Shown here: in pieces, positions 18,072 to 26,862 of the stretch | How the letters are laid out: each line of letters begins with the position of its first letter | Numbering within the stretch: the first letter of the stretch is position 1 | Assembly (NCBI RefSeq): GCF_024305245.1 | Contig: NZ_JAMWYX010000012.1 | Location: 1-64,000 of the forward strand | Reading direction: 5' to 3' | Length of the DNA: 64,000 nt | Origin: Erythrobacter sp. | GTDB lineage: Bacteria > Pseudomonadota > Alphaproteobacteria > Sphingomonadales > Sphingomonadaceae | The notes under the pieces: generated by a model | The model's database searches: none | Seen by the model: only the letters and a program-made list of their open reading frames with translations | What the model was told of the DNA's origin: nothing | Position numbers and translations under genes: made by a program

Positions 18072-19661
18072 GTGAAAAACATTCAACGCACTCTCGTTCT
18101 GGGTTGCAGCCTGGTCGCTCTGGCTGGCTGCGGCGCCGACGAAATCGTCTCGCCCGGCACCAGCGGCGACATCATCATCAACAATCCGGCCCCGACGCCG
18201 ACCCCGACGCCCACGCCGACCCCGACCCAGTCGCTGGTCACTCCGGCGGGCGGCTGTCCGACCATCAATTCGACCGGCGGTCTGACCGATGCCGGCACGA
18301 TCACGAACAATGCCGTCGGCACTTTCCGGGTTTGCACCCTGCCGGCCACGTTCAACCAGAACGACACGCTGCCCTACATTTCGGGCCTGCTCTACCAACT
18401 CGGCGGTCAGGTTTTCGTCGGCAGCGACGAAGGCTTCGCCAGCACCGATAATGAAGTGACCCTGACGGTCGAACCGGGCGTGATCCTGTATGGTCAGGGC
18501 TCTTCGGCGCTGATCGTCAACCGCGGCAACCGCCTCAACGCCAATGGCACCGCCGATCGCCCGATCGTGTGGACCAGCCGCGATAACGTGATCGGTGTCG
18601 CCAACGACAACAGCCAGCAGCAGTGGGGCGGCGTTGTGCTGCTCGGCCGTGCGCGGGTTTCGGATTGCGCCACCGGCGGCGTCAACCTCGATGCCACCTT
18701 CTCGCAGAACCCGAACTGCAGCCAGAACCTTGAAGGTGCGGCGGTCACCATTCCTTATGGCGGGGCGAATGATGCCGACAATTCCGGATCGTTCACCTTC
18801 AACCAGATCCGCTTCTCGGGCTTTGAACTGGCACCGGGCAACGAACTGCAGTCACTGACCACCGGCGGCATCGGTTCGGGCACCACGATCGAGAACCTGC
18901 AGTCGTTCAACAGCTCGGACGACGGCGTCGAGTTCTTCGGCGGCACCGTTCGCATCCGCAACCTTGCGGTGATCGGCGCTTCGGACGATTCGCTCGATGT
19001 CGACACCGGCGCACTGGCCGATCTCGATACCGTTGTGGTCGTGCAGCGTGCCACCACCGGCGACGCGATCATCGAGCTTGATTCGCCCAACGCCGTTGCG
19101 AACCCGATCGTGGCCTTCCCGCGCACCCGCCTGCAGGTGAACAACTTCACCTTCGTGGAACGTTCCTCGGCTTCGGCACAGATGGTGCGTGCACGCGGCG
19201 GTGCGCAGCTCAGCCTCACCAACGGCGTGATGGACAAGATCGACGGCGATGCGACCTTCTGCTTCCGCATCGACGAGCAGGAAACGCTCGACGCGCTGAT
19301 CGGCATCGACTCCGTGGTGTGCGACGGCGGCAGCAACCGTCAGGCTCGCGGTGACCGCGGCACGGGCGCCAATGCCACCACCGATGCCGAAGTTCTGGCG
19401 GCAGTGACGGCGGGCACCAACACCAACCTCGCCTTCACCATCACGCTCACGGGCACGGTGATCAACGGCACCGGCGAAAATGGTGTGACTCCATTCGCTG
19501 CCTCGGGCCGTTCGAGCTACTTCCCGGATCGCACCTATGTCGGCGCGATCGAAAATCAGGCCCAGTTCGAAACGACCTTCCGCAACTGGACCTGCAACTC
19601 GTCGATCCTCGACTTCGGCAGCTCCACCGGTGCCTGCACCGCGCTGCCGGTCTACAGCTGA
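18072..19661 (+). CDS. large surface lipoprotein, probable beta-helix fold
   Basis: The GTG start at 18072, preceded by GAGGGG, gives a signal with lipobox LAGC (Cys20). A (PT)n linker (NPAPTPTPTPTPTPTQ) follows. The remaining roughly 460 residues are rich in Gly, Asn, Thr and Asp with repeated short beta-strand/turn units, for example the RIRNLAVIGASDDSLDVDTG stretch, as in right-handed parallel beta-helices. There are many cysteines (about ten). It lies directly upstream of a TonB-dependent receptor, suggesting a substrate-capturing or cell-surface partner. No enzymatic motif was recognised. Confidence 0.72.
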   Translation: MKNIQRTLVLGCSLVALAGCGADEIVSPGTSGDIIINNPAPTPTPTPTPTPTQSLVTPAGGCPTINSTGGLTDAGTITNNAVGTFRVCTLPATFNQNDTLPYISGLLYQLGGQVFVGSDEGFASTDNEVTLTVEPGVILYGQGSSALIVNRGNRLNANGTADRPIVWTSRDNVIGVANDNSQQQWGGVVLLGRARVSDCATGGVNLDATFSQNPNCSQNLEGAAVTIPYGGANDADNSGSFTFNQIRFSGFELAPGNELQSLTTGGIGSGTTIENLQSFNSSDDGVEFFGGTVRIRNLAVIGASDDSLDVDTGALADLDTVVVVQRATTGDAIIELDSPNAVANPIVAFPRTRLQVNNFTFVERSSASAQMVRARGGAQLSLTNGVMDKIDGDATFCFRIDEQETLDALIGIDSVVCDGGSNRQARGDRGTGANATTDAEVLAAVTAGTNTNLAFTITLTGTVINGTGENGVTPFAASGRSSYFPDRTYVGAIENQAQFETTFRNWTCNSSILDFGSSTGACTALPVYS

Positions 19662-19679
19662 TCGCGCCTTTCGGAATGA

Positions 19680-19709
19680 GGGAGGCGCCGCGACATGCGA
19701 GCGCCTCCC
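19680..19709 (+). terminator. terminator or attenuator between lipoprotein and receptor
   Basis: A perfect 9-bp stem (19680-19688 with 19701-19709) is followed by CTTTCTTTCT. It falls in the gap between the two genes. It could reduce transcription of the receptor relative to the lipoprotein rather than end it. Confidence 0.65.
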
Positions 19710-19778
19710 GCTTTCTTTCTATCCGGCCCTGCGCGGCCGGCACTCATAAAAAGCCTAATCATGAGGGGGTCTAGCATT

Positions 19779-22520
19779 ATGTCGACCGGCAAGCGCCTGG
19801 CAGGGCTGCTGCTTCTCACCACGTCGCTCACTGTTCCCGCCGTCGCCCACGCCCAAGCGGCTGATGCGCAGACCGAGGACGAGCTGACGGCGCAAGTCGA
19901 GGACACCCCGCCCGAAGAGCAGATCGAGGAATCCGATGTCTCGATCCCCGGCGGCGGGATCATCGTTACCGGGCGTCGGGGCCGCAATCCCGAACGCGCA
20001 TCGAGCCAGGTGCTCAACGTCCTGTCCGAAGCCGACATCGCCCGCACCGGCGAAGGCGATATTGCCGGTGCGCTCAGCCGCGTCAGCGGGCTCAGTCTGG
20101 TCGGCAACGGCCGCGTGTTCGTGCGCGGCCTTGGCGATCGCTACTCGCTCGCGCTGCTCAACGGCCTGCCGCTGCCCAGCCCCGAACCGCTGAGCCGTGT
20201 GGTTCCGCTCGACATCTTCCCGACCAACGTCGTCTCCTCCAGCCTTGTGCAGAAGACCTATTCGGCCAACTTCCCGGGCGAATTCGGCGGCGGCGTGATC
20301 AATCTCACCACCAAGGCCGTGCCGACCGAGGATTTCCTCACCTTCAGCGTGAGCGGCGGCGGCGACACCGAAACGACGTTCGAAAACGGCCTGACCTATT
20401 TCGGCAGCCGCTGGGACACCTTCGGCTTCGACAATGGCAACCGCGACATCCCGTCGAACCTGCAGACCTTCTTCGGCAGCGGCGAACGGCTCGAAACGCT
20501 CGATCCGGCCACCTCCAACGGTATCGCCGGACAGCTGTTTCCGACCAACCTCGTGACACTGCAGAAGAACGACAATCTGCCGATCAACTTCAGCGCCAAC
20601 ATTACCGGCGGCAAGGCCTTCGAGCTTGGCGGCGACGTCTATCTCGGAGTGATCGCCACCGCGGGTATCAGCAACAAGTGGCGCAACCGCTCGGTGCTGA
20701 GCCAAGCCGGTAGCGCCGATCTCAGCCAGGTGTTCGAAACCAGCACCACCTTCATCACCGACAACAACGTGCTGGTGAACGCGCTGCTCGGCTTCGGCCT
20801 CGATATCGGCGAACACACGATCCGCTGGACCAACCTGTATATCCGCGATTCGCTCAAGACCGCGCGTCTCGGCGAACGGACCGACATCCAGCAGGGCGAC
20901 AGCGGCTTCGACTTTCTCGATCAGCAGACGGCGTGGTTCGAACGCCAGCTGATCGACACCCAGCTGGTGGCCGAACTGGAATTCGGCAAGCTCGACGTCG
21001 ATCTGCGCGGCGGGTTCGCCCGCACCCAACGCGAGGCACCGTTCAACGCCACCTTCAACTATGTCCGCACCAACAATCCGGGCGATCCGCTGGGCGACCA
21101 GTTCCGGGTCGATATCGGCGGCCTGCGCGGCCAGACCGGCATCCGCGCGCTGGTCGAATTCGACGACCTGCAGGAAGACAACTACTTCGGCGGAATCGAT
21201 CTGTCCTACGAACTGCTGGACAACCTCGATGCGACCGTGGGCTATGCCTATTCCGACGTCACCCGCCGCTCATCGAGCCGCGGCATCCAGGCGCTGGTGG
21301 GCTGCGGACCGATCTGCGAATTCCTGCCCGATCAGGCAGCCTCGCAGACGATCGAAGCACTCGGCCTGAGGCCGCCGGGCGACATCATCAATGGTGCGAC
21401 GCTGGCCGGGTTCAATGTCCGCCTGAACGAACGCACGCCGTTCCCGGTGTTCGACGCCGCGCTCGAAGTTCATGGCGGCTATGGTCAGCTGCGCTGGGCA
21501 CCAACCGACACGCTGTCGGTCGACATCGGGGTGCGTTACGAAGACGCGATCCAGACCGTCGCGCTCGACCAGTCGATCTTCACCACCCCGATCGCCGGGG
21601 CGACGCCGACCAACATCGCCAACGACTATTTCCTGCCCGGCGCAACGGTGACGTGGGAGTTGATGGACGACCTGCAACTGCGTTTTGCCGCGTCCAAGAC
21701 CATCGCCCGCCCGCAGTTCCGCGAGCTGGTCGAACAGCTGTATTTCGATCCCGAATCGAACCGCCGCTATGTCGGTAACCCGCTGCTGCAGGACAGCCAG
21801 CTGACCAATGCCGAAATGCGCGCCGAGTATTACCTTGGCGGGCCGAACCGCATCAGCCTCGCGGGGTTCTACAAGGAAATCGACAGCCCGATCGAAAGCT
21901 TCGCGACGATCACGCCCGGCGAATTCCGCACCAGCTTTGCCAACGCACCGGCGGCCGAACTGTACGGCGCGGAACTCGACATCACCTACGGGTTCGACCT
22001 GTATGACTGGGGCAGCTTCTTCGAGACCAAGCAGTTCCTGGTCATGGCGAACTATACCTACACCCAGTCGAGCCTGAGCGTCGATCCGAGCGTCGACCGT
22101 GGCAGCTGCCCGCAGCTTGCGCCAACACCGGAAGATCCCGGACGCTGCGCCGCCGAACTGTTCGTCGACGGCGCATCGTTGGTGGGCCAGTCGGACCATG
22201 TCGGCAATATCGCGCTCAGCCTTGAGGATACCGAGAAGGTGCAGCAGCTTACCGTGCTGCTCAACTATGCGAGCGAGCGGGTGACGGCGCGCGGCTTTAA
22301 CCGCCTGCCCGACATTGTCGAGGATCCGGGCCTGACGGTCGATTTCGTGGCGCGGTCGGAACTCAAGCTGGCCGGGCAACCGCTGGAACTGAGCTTCGAA
22401 GTGCGCAACATCTTCGGCCGTGACAACTTCGAATTCCAGGAGTTTCAGGGCAACCGGATCGACATCAACACCTTCCAGGTCGGCACGGCCTTCAACTTCG
22501 GGCTGAAGGCGACGTTTTGA
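19779..22520 (+). CDS. TonB-dependent outer-membrane receptor
   Basis: A 913-residue receptor with start MSTGKRLAG and AGGGGG upstream. The signal peptide ends AHA-Q. An acidic N-terminal extension precedes the plug domain. The plug begins at IIVTGRRGRNPERASSQVLN near residue 65 and contains VRGLGDRYSLALLNGLPLP and FPGEFGGGVINLTTK. A 22-strand-type barrel with the terminal aromatic residue (LKATF) follows. Ligand unknown. Pairing with the upstream lipoprotein suggests a shared uptake task. Confidence 0.92.
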   Translation: MSTGKRLAGLLLLTTSLTVPAVAHAQAADAQTEDELTAQVEDTPPEEQIEESDVSIPGGGIIVTGRRGRNPERASSQVLNVLSEADIARTGEGDIAGALSRVSGLSLVGNGRVFVRGLGDRYSLALLNGLPLPSPEPLSRVVPLDIFPTNVVSSSLVQKTYSANFPGEFGGGVINLTTKAVPTEDFLTFSVSGGGDTETTFENGLTYFGSRWDTFGFDNGNRDIPSNLQTFFGSGERLETLDPATSNGIAGQLFPTNLVTLQKNDNLPINFSANITGGKAFELGGDVYLGVIATAGISNKWRNRSVLSQAGSADLSQVFETSTTFITDNNVLVNALLGFGLDIGEHTIRWTNLYIRDSLKTARLGERTDIQQGDSGFDFLDQQTAWFERQLIDTQLVAELEFGKLDVDLRGGFARTQREAPFNATFNYVRTNNPGDPLGDQFRVDIGGLRGQTGIRALVEFDDLQEDNYFGGIDLSYELLDNLDATVGYAYSDVTRRSSSRGIQALVGCGPICEFLPDQAASQTIEALGLRPPGDIINGATLAGFNVRLNERTPFPVFDAALEVHGGYGQLRWAPTDTLSVDIGVRYEDAIQTVALDQSIFTTPIAGATPTNIANDYFLPGATVTWELMDDLQLRFAASKTIARPQFRELVEQLYFDPESNRRYVGNPLLQDSQLTNAEMRAEYYLGGPNRISLAGFYKEIDSPIESFATITPGEFRTSFANAPAAELYGAELDITYGFDLYDWGSFFETKQFLVMANYTYTQSSLSVDPSVDRGSCPQLAPTPEDPGRCAAELFVDGASLVGQSDHVGNIALSLEDTEKVQQLTVLLNYASERVTARGFNRLPDIVEDPGLTVDFVARSELKLAGQPLELSFEVRNIFGRDNFEFQEFQGNRIDINTFQVGTAFNFGLKATF

Positions 22521-22525
22521 TTGTG

Positions 22526-22549
22526 GGCGCGGCCCCTCCGGGCCGCGCC
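22526..22549 (+). terminator. terminator of the TonB receptor gene
   Basis: A perfect 10-bp GC-rich stem (22526-22535 with 22540-22549) with loop CTCC begins 5 bases after the stop. It is followed by a short TTCCT. A second, weaker hairpin (7-bp arms) is at 22604-22622. Confidence 0.7.
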
Positions 22550-22674
22550 TTCCTCGCTCACACGGTCTGAAGGCCGCGTCGCTGCGGGCGCGCAGTCGCG
22601 CTTACGGACCCTAGGGGTCCGTTCCAGCGCGTTCGCGATGGTGAACTGGTTGGTGGTTTTGCCGCCCCTCCCCC

Positions 22675-23349
22675 TCAATTCAGATCGAAGACGTAGCCCA
22701 TCGATCTTACGGTGCGCAGGGGATTGCCGCCGCCTGCGCCCTTGAGCGCGCGGCGCAGGCGGCCGATCCACACATCCACGGTGCGTTCGTCGATCGGCGG
22801 TTCGCGCTTGCCCAGCCCGCCGATCAGATCCTCGCGCGTCAGCACCCGGTTGGGGTTTTCGGCGAAGAACCGCAGCAGCCGGAATTCATTGGGTCGCAGC
22901 ATGATCGGCTCGCCGTTCCAGCGCGCCTGCAACGCGGCCATGTCGATGCACAGCGCCCCCGCTTCGAACCGGCTGGTGGCATGACGCTCGGCCCCGCGCG
23001 ATTGCAGCGCCAGCACCCGGTCGAGCACAGCGGTGCGGGTCAGCGGGCCGACGACATAATCATCCGCCCCTGCGCGCAATGCGCGGCGGCGATCCTCGGC
23101 GTCGTTTTCCTCCAGCACCATCGTCACATGGGCATCGGCCGTGCGCGGATCGGCGCGCAGTCGGCGGCACATTTCCAGCCCCGCCAGATCGTCCATCACC
23201 CAGTCGATGAACGCCCACATCGGCCCCTCGACCAACCGTCGCGGGCCTTCCGGTCCGAGCCGGTCGAAAGTGAAGCGCCGCTGATCGTGGATGAAATCAT
23301 CCAGGCTTTCGCCAAGCTCGCTGGTCAGGAAGATATTGACGACGTCCAT
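22675..23349 (-). CDS. PhoB/OmpR-type response regulator with atypical receiver
   Basis: A 224-residue two-domain regulator. The receiver (1-120) keeps a likely phospho-acceptor, Asp49 in FIDWVMDDLAGLE, but lacks the usual N-terminal acidic pair: MDVVNIFLTSELGE replaces the IL-V-DD pattern. The C-terminal winged helix is very PhoB-like (RPNEFRLLRFFAENPNRVLT, ERTVDVWIGRLRRAL, RTVRSMGYVFD). No histidine kinase is adjacent. It is convergent with the receptor gene and could regulate that locus, but this is inference. Confidence 0.85.
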   Translation of the reverse strand: MDVVNIFLTSELGESLDDFIHDQRRFTFDRLGPEGPRRLVEGPMWAFIDWVMDDLAGLEMCRRLRADPRTADAHVTMVLEENDAEDRRRALRAGADDYVVGPLTRTAVLDRVLALQSRGAERHATSRFEAGALCIDMAALQARWNGEPIMLRPNEFRLLRFFAENPNRVLTREDLIGGLGKREPPIDERTVDVWIGRLRRALKGAGGGNPLRTVRSMGYVFDLN

Positions 23350-23435
23350 GCGTGCCCCGCCCTGTTGTCATAAGCGGAGTTGGCGCAGGTGTGTGACGCG
23401 TTCGTGACGGGATTGCAGCAATAAGTAGCGACCGC

Positions 23436-24188
23436 TCAGGACAGGGTCAGCCCCCCGTCCACCACCAGCGTCTGCCCGGTGATGTAGGCGGATAGCGGCG
23501 AGGCAAGGAACAGCGCGGCGCCGGCCATATCCTCGGGCGTGCCGAGGCGGCGCAGCGGGATCGCCTTGAGGCTGGCTTCGCGCCGTTCGGGGTGGTCGGT
23601 GGTCACGGATGTGAGCTTGGTCGGCACCAGCCCCGGCGCGATCCCGTTGACCCTTATGCCGTCGCGCGCCCACGCCTCGCCGAGCGTCTTGGTGAGGCTC
23701 GCCGCGCCCGCCTTCGATGCCGCATAGGCCGGCGTGCCGAGGGTCGACTTGAACGCCGCGACGCTGGAGACGACGATGATCGCGCCCTTGGCTTCGGCCA
23801 GCGCAGGGTGGAAAGCGCGGGCGGCGTCCATCACCGAATTGAGGTTGATATCGACGACCGCGTCCCAGCCCTCGCGGGTGAATTCCTGTTTTCCATATCG
23901 GACAGTGCCTTGGCACAGCACCAGCACATCGATTTCGCCGAAGTCCGCCGCCAGCTGTGCGGCCGCCTCGCGGTCGGTCAGGTCGAGCTGGCGGTAATCC
24001 AGCCCGGTGAAATCGGCGTCCTCCGCCTCGAGGTAGTCGCCGAAATCGGGCCGCGTGCCGGTGACGGTGACAGCCGCGCCCCGCCCCCGGAACCCATGCG
24101 CGATGCCGTTACCGATCCCGCTCGATCCGCCGATGACAAGGATGCGTTTGCCGCCGAAGTCGAGCGGATTGTCGAGGGGGTCGGTCAT
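23436..24188 (-). CDS. short-chain dehydrogenase/reductase
   Basis: NAD(P)-dependent oxidoreductase of 250 residues. The Rossmann motif is VIGGSSGIG near residues 18-26. The catalytic set comprises Ser in VVSSVAAF, Tyr and Lys in YAASKAG, and the C-terminal DGGLTLS typical of classical SDRs. It starts 2 bases after the acyl-CoA dehydrogenase stop, so the two are one operon, probably acting on acyl-CoA or hydroxyacyl substrates. Substrate not determinable. Confidence 0.87.
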   Translation of the reverse strand: MTDPLDNPLDFGGKRILVIGGSSGIGNGIAHGFRGRGAAVTVTGTRPDFGDYLEAEDADFTGLDYRQLDLTDREAAAQLAADFGEIDVLVLCQGTVRYGKQEFTREGWDAVVDINLNSVMDAARAFHPALAEAKGAIIVVSSVAAFKSTLGTPAYAASKAGAASLTKTLGEAWARDGIRVNGIAPGLVPTKLTSVTTDHPERREASLKAIPLRRLGTPEDMAGAALFLASPLSAYITGQTLVVDGGLTLS

Positions 24189-24190
24189 GC

Positions 24191-25333
24191 TCAGATACTC
24201 CGCGAGATCACTTCCTTCATGATCTCGTTGGTCCCGCCAAAAATGCGCGTCACCCGCGCGTCGCGCCACAGGCGGGCGATGGCATATTCGTTCATGTAGC
24301 CCGCCCCGCCGTGGAGTTGCAGCGACGCATCGCACATTTCCCATTGCAGGTCGGTGTGCCACAGCTTGGCGGCGCTCGCTTCGGAGGTGGTAAGTTCGCC
24401 CGCCAGATGCTTGCGGATCGCCCAGTCCAAGTGCGCCCACCCGACTTGCAGCTTGGCCTTGAGGTCAGCCAGCGTGAACTTGGTGTTCTGGAATTCGAAC
24501 ACGGTCTTGCCGAACGCCTTGCGGTCCTTTGTGAAGGTCACCGCTTCATCGAATGCCCGCTGCGCTGCCGCCTGCGCGCCGACCGCGATGCCGAGCCGTT
24601 CCTGCGGCAGTTCCTTCATCAGATGCACGAAGCCCATGCCCTCCGCGCCGAGGATGTTGGTCATCGGAACGCGGCAGTCATTGAAAAACAGTTCGGAGGT
24701 ATCGGCGGCGTGCTGCCCGATCTTGTCGAGATTGCGCCCGCGCTCGAAACCCGGCGTGTCGGCGTCGACCAGCACAAGGCTGATGCCCTTGGCGCCGCGC
24801 TCGGGATCGGTCTTGGCAACCACAATCACGCAATCGGCGTTCTGGCCGTTGGTGATGTAGGTTTTCGACCCGTTGATGACGAGGTGGTTGCCGTCCTTCT
24901 TGGCGGTGGTGCGGATGCCCTGAAGGTCGGAGCCTGCGCCGGGTTCGGTCATGGCGATGGCGGTGATGATGTCGCCGCTGACCATGCCGGGGAGGTATTT
25001 GGCGCGCTGCTCGGGGTTGCCGAGGCGCTCGAAATAATTGGCGGTGATGTCGTTCTGCAAAGTGAAGCCGGCGGACGAGCCGAGGTAGGACAATTCCTCG
25101 GTCAGCACGCAGTTGAAGCCGAAATCGAGGCCGAGGCCGCCGTTTTCCTCTTTCACCGTCATGCACAGCATTCCGGCGTCGCCCATCGTCTTCCACACAT
25201 CGCGCGGGACGATGCCGTTGGCTTCGTGCTCCTCCATGTGCGGGGTCAGGGCTTCCGCGAAGACCTTGCGGACGGTGTCGCGGAAGGCCTCGTGGTCTTC
25301 ATTATAGGCGGTGCGATAGGATGTTGCGAGCAT
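24191..25333 (-). CDS. acyl-CoA dehydrogenase (long-chain-like)
   Basis: FAD enzyme that introduces the alpha-beta double bond in acyl-CoA. The 380 residues start MLATSYRTAY. Signatures are AMTEPGAGSDLQGIRTTA and QLHGGAGYMNEY. The C-terminal motif reads IFGGTNEIMKEVI, so glutamate is absent from the MCAD position. The long-chain/isovaleryl-type catalytic Glu is probably in LPQERLGIA. It is the first gene of a two-gene operon with the SDR downstream. Confidence 0.92.
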   Translation of the reverse strand: MLATSYRTAYNEDHEAFRDTVRKVFAEALTPHMEEHEANGIVPRDVWKTMGDAGMLCMTVKEENGGLGLDFGFNCVLTEELSYLGSSAGFTLQNDITANYFERLGNPEQRAKYLPGMVSGDIITAIAMTEPGAGSDLQGIRTTAKKDGNHLVINGSKTYITNGQNADCVIVVAKTDPERGAKGISLVLVDADTPGFERGRNLDKIGQHAADTSELFFNDCRVPMTNILGAEGMGFVHLMKELPQERLGIAVGAQAAAQRAFDEAVTFTKDRKAFGKTVFEFQNTKFTLADLKAKLQVGWAHLDWAIRKHLAGELTTSEASAAKLWHTDLQWEMCDASLQLHGGAGYMNEYAIARLWRDARVTRIFGGTNEIMKEVISRSI

Positions 25334-25454
25334 GGCGGTTCTCTCTCCCGAAGAGTTTCGATTTGCCACGCTACAAACAGGGCCTGCGCTTGGGGGTCAA
25401 GCGGGAAAGCGGGAAGCAGAGCCTGAGATTTCAGCTGGGGAAAGTCGGCGCCGG

Positions 25455-25823
25455 TCAGGCCACGTGGCAGACCACCAGGACGTGCAGCGCAGAACCGTCT
25501 TCACTCAGTACCGGGGTCGACCGGCCCCTCTGCACCTGCTCGACAACCGGCCTGAGCTGCGGAGGCAGTTCCGACTGGTGCACGAACTTGTGTCTGGTGA
25601 CCTTGGCACCCAGCGCCTCGCCAAGCGCCTTCGCTTCGTTGCAGGACCGGATTGCCGCCGTGACAGACTGGAATTCCGCAGGCGCGATCTGCGCCGAGGC
25701 GACCGACAATTGCACGAAGCTGTAGCTGGGAAGAGGCGATTGGCGCACGGGTTGGGCAATGGCGACTGCGGGCGCAATGCTCGCAAGGATGCCTGCCGAT
25801 ACCGAAACCAGACGCTTTGCCAT
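25455..25823 (-). CDS. small secreted protein resembling the C-terminal end of a parvulin-like PPIase
   Basis: A 122-residue protein; the start MAKRLVSVSA has GGAGG 7 bases upstream. The signal peptide ends AIA-Q near residue 23. The C-terminal half (SELPPQLRPVVEQVQRG, then TPVLSEDGSALHVLVVC) has the pattern seen at the end of SurA/PpiC parvulin domains. The whole protein is too short for a complete chaperone. It may be a degenerate or stand-alone half-domain. Assignment is weak; expression as a secreted protein is likely. Confidence 0.6.
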   Translation of the reverse strand: MAKRLVSVSAGILASIAPAVAIAQPVRQSPLPSYSFVQLSVASAQIAPAEFQSVTAAIRSCNEAKALGEALGAKVTRHKFVHQSELPPQLRPVVEQVQRGRSTPVLSEDGSALHVLVVCHVA

Positions 25824-25901
25824 GCCGTCCTCCTTCACCGAGGGAAGGTTACTATGGCAAAGTGAACCTTGCGTGAATTCAGCGGCATGGCTGCCGCCGC
25901 A

Positions 25902-26717
25902 TCAGCCCACGAACGCGCGTTCGATCACGAACTGGCCCGGCTTGTTGTTCGCGCCCTCTTCAAAGCCGCGCGCTTCCAGATCGGCGGCGTGGTCCTTGAT
26001 CATCGCCATCGATCCGCACAGCATCACGCGGTCCTCCTCCGGCACAAACCGCTGCGGGCCATTGGACTGTTCGAACAGCCGCCCGTCGTCGATCAGCGCC
26101 TGAATCCGGCCCTGCGTGCGGAAGGGTTCACGGGTCACGGTGGGGACGTAGATCATCTTGGCGCGGTCTTCGTCTTCGAGCAGCGGATCGCCTTCGAGCT
26201 TGCTTTCCAGCAGCTCGCGATAGGCCAGCTCGTTCACATTGCGCACCGAGTGGACGACGATCACTTCCTCGAACATCTGATAGACCTCGGGATCGCGAAC
26301 GAGGCTCATGAACGGCGCAAGCCCGGTGCCGGTCGACAGCATGAACAGCCGCTTGCCCGGCAGCAGCGCATCGGTCACCAGCGTGCCAGTCGGCTTCTTG
26401 CCGAGGTAGATCGGATCGCCGACATTGATGTACTGCAGCCGCGACGTCAGCGGGCCATCCTGCACCTTGATCGACAGAAATTCGAGTTCCTCGTCGTAGC
26501 TGGGCGAGGCGACCGAATAGGCGCGCAGCAGCGGCTTGCCGTTGTCGCCGGGCAGTCCGATCATCACGAATTCGCCCGACCGGAAACGGAAGCTCGGCGG
26601 ACGGGTGATTTTGAAGCTGAACAGCCCCTCACACCAGTGGTGGACATAGGTGATCGTCTCGACAGAGAGCGCCGCGCTTTCGGTGAACTGGTCGCGGTCG
26701 ATGATGGGCTGGTTCAA
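25902..26717 (-). CDS. fpr: ferredoxin/flavodoxin-NADP reductase
   Basis: FAD oxidoreductase passing electrons between NADPH and ferredoxin or flavodoxin. The FAD-binding motif RAYSVASPSY, the NADP site STGTGLAPFMSL and the family tail GQFVIERAFVG are present. No ATG lies near the expected N-terminus. A TTG at 26717 (LNQPIIDRDQF) with GAGG 7 bases upstream gives 271 residues, the usual size, and is preferred over the longer frame opening at 26801. Confidence 0.88.
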   Translation of the reverse strand: MNQPIIDRDQFTESAALSVETITYVHHWCEGLFSFKITRPPSFRFRSGEFVMIGLPGDNGKPLLRAYSVASPSYDEELEFLSIKVQDGPLTSRLQYINVGDPIYLGKKPTGTLVTDALLPGKRLFMLSTGTGLAPFMSLVRDPEVYQMFEEVIVVHSVRNVNELAYRELLESKLEGDPLLEDEDRAKMIYVPTVTREPFRTQGRIQALIDDGRLFEQSNGPQRFVPEEDRVMLCGSMAMIKDHAADLEARGFEEGANNKPGQFVIERAFVG

Positions 26718-26862
26718 AACGGGCCTCGAATACAGGTCAGCGCCGCAAGGACACGCGGCTGGAATGGGGGCGCAGATGGACGACAAGTGCGCGCCCTTCA
26801 AGACAGTTTAGCGATAAGCCCTGAAAGCGGGCCTTGATGCGCCTCAATTCCTTTGGCGCAAA

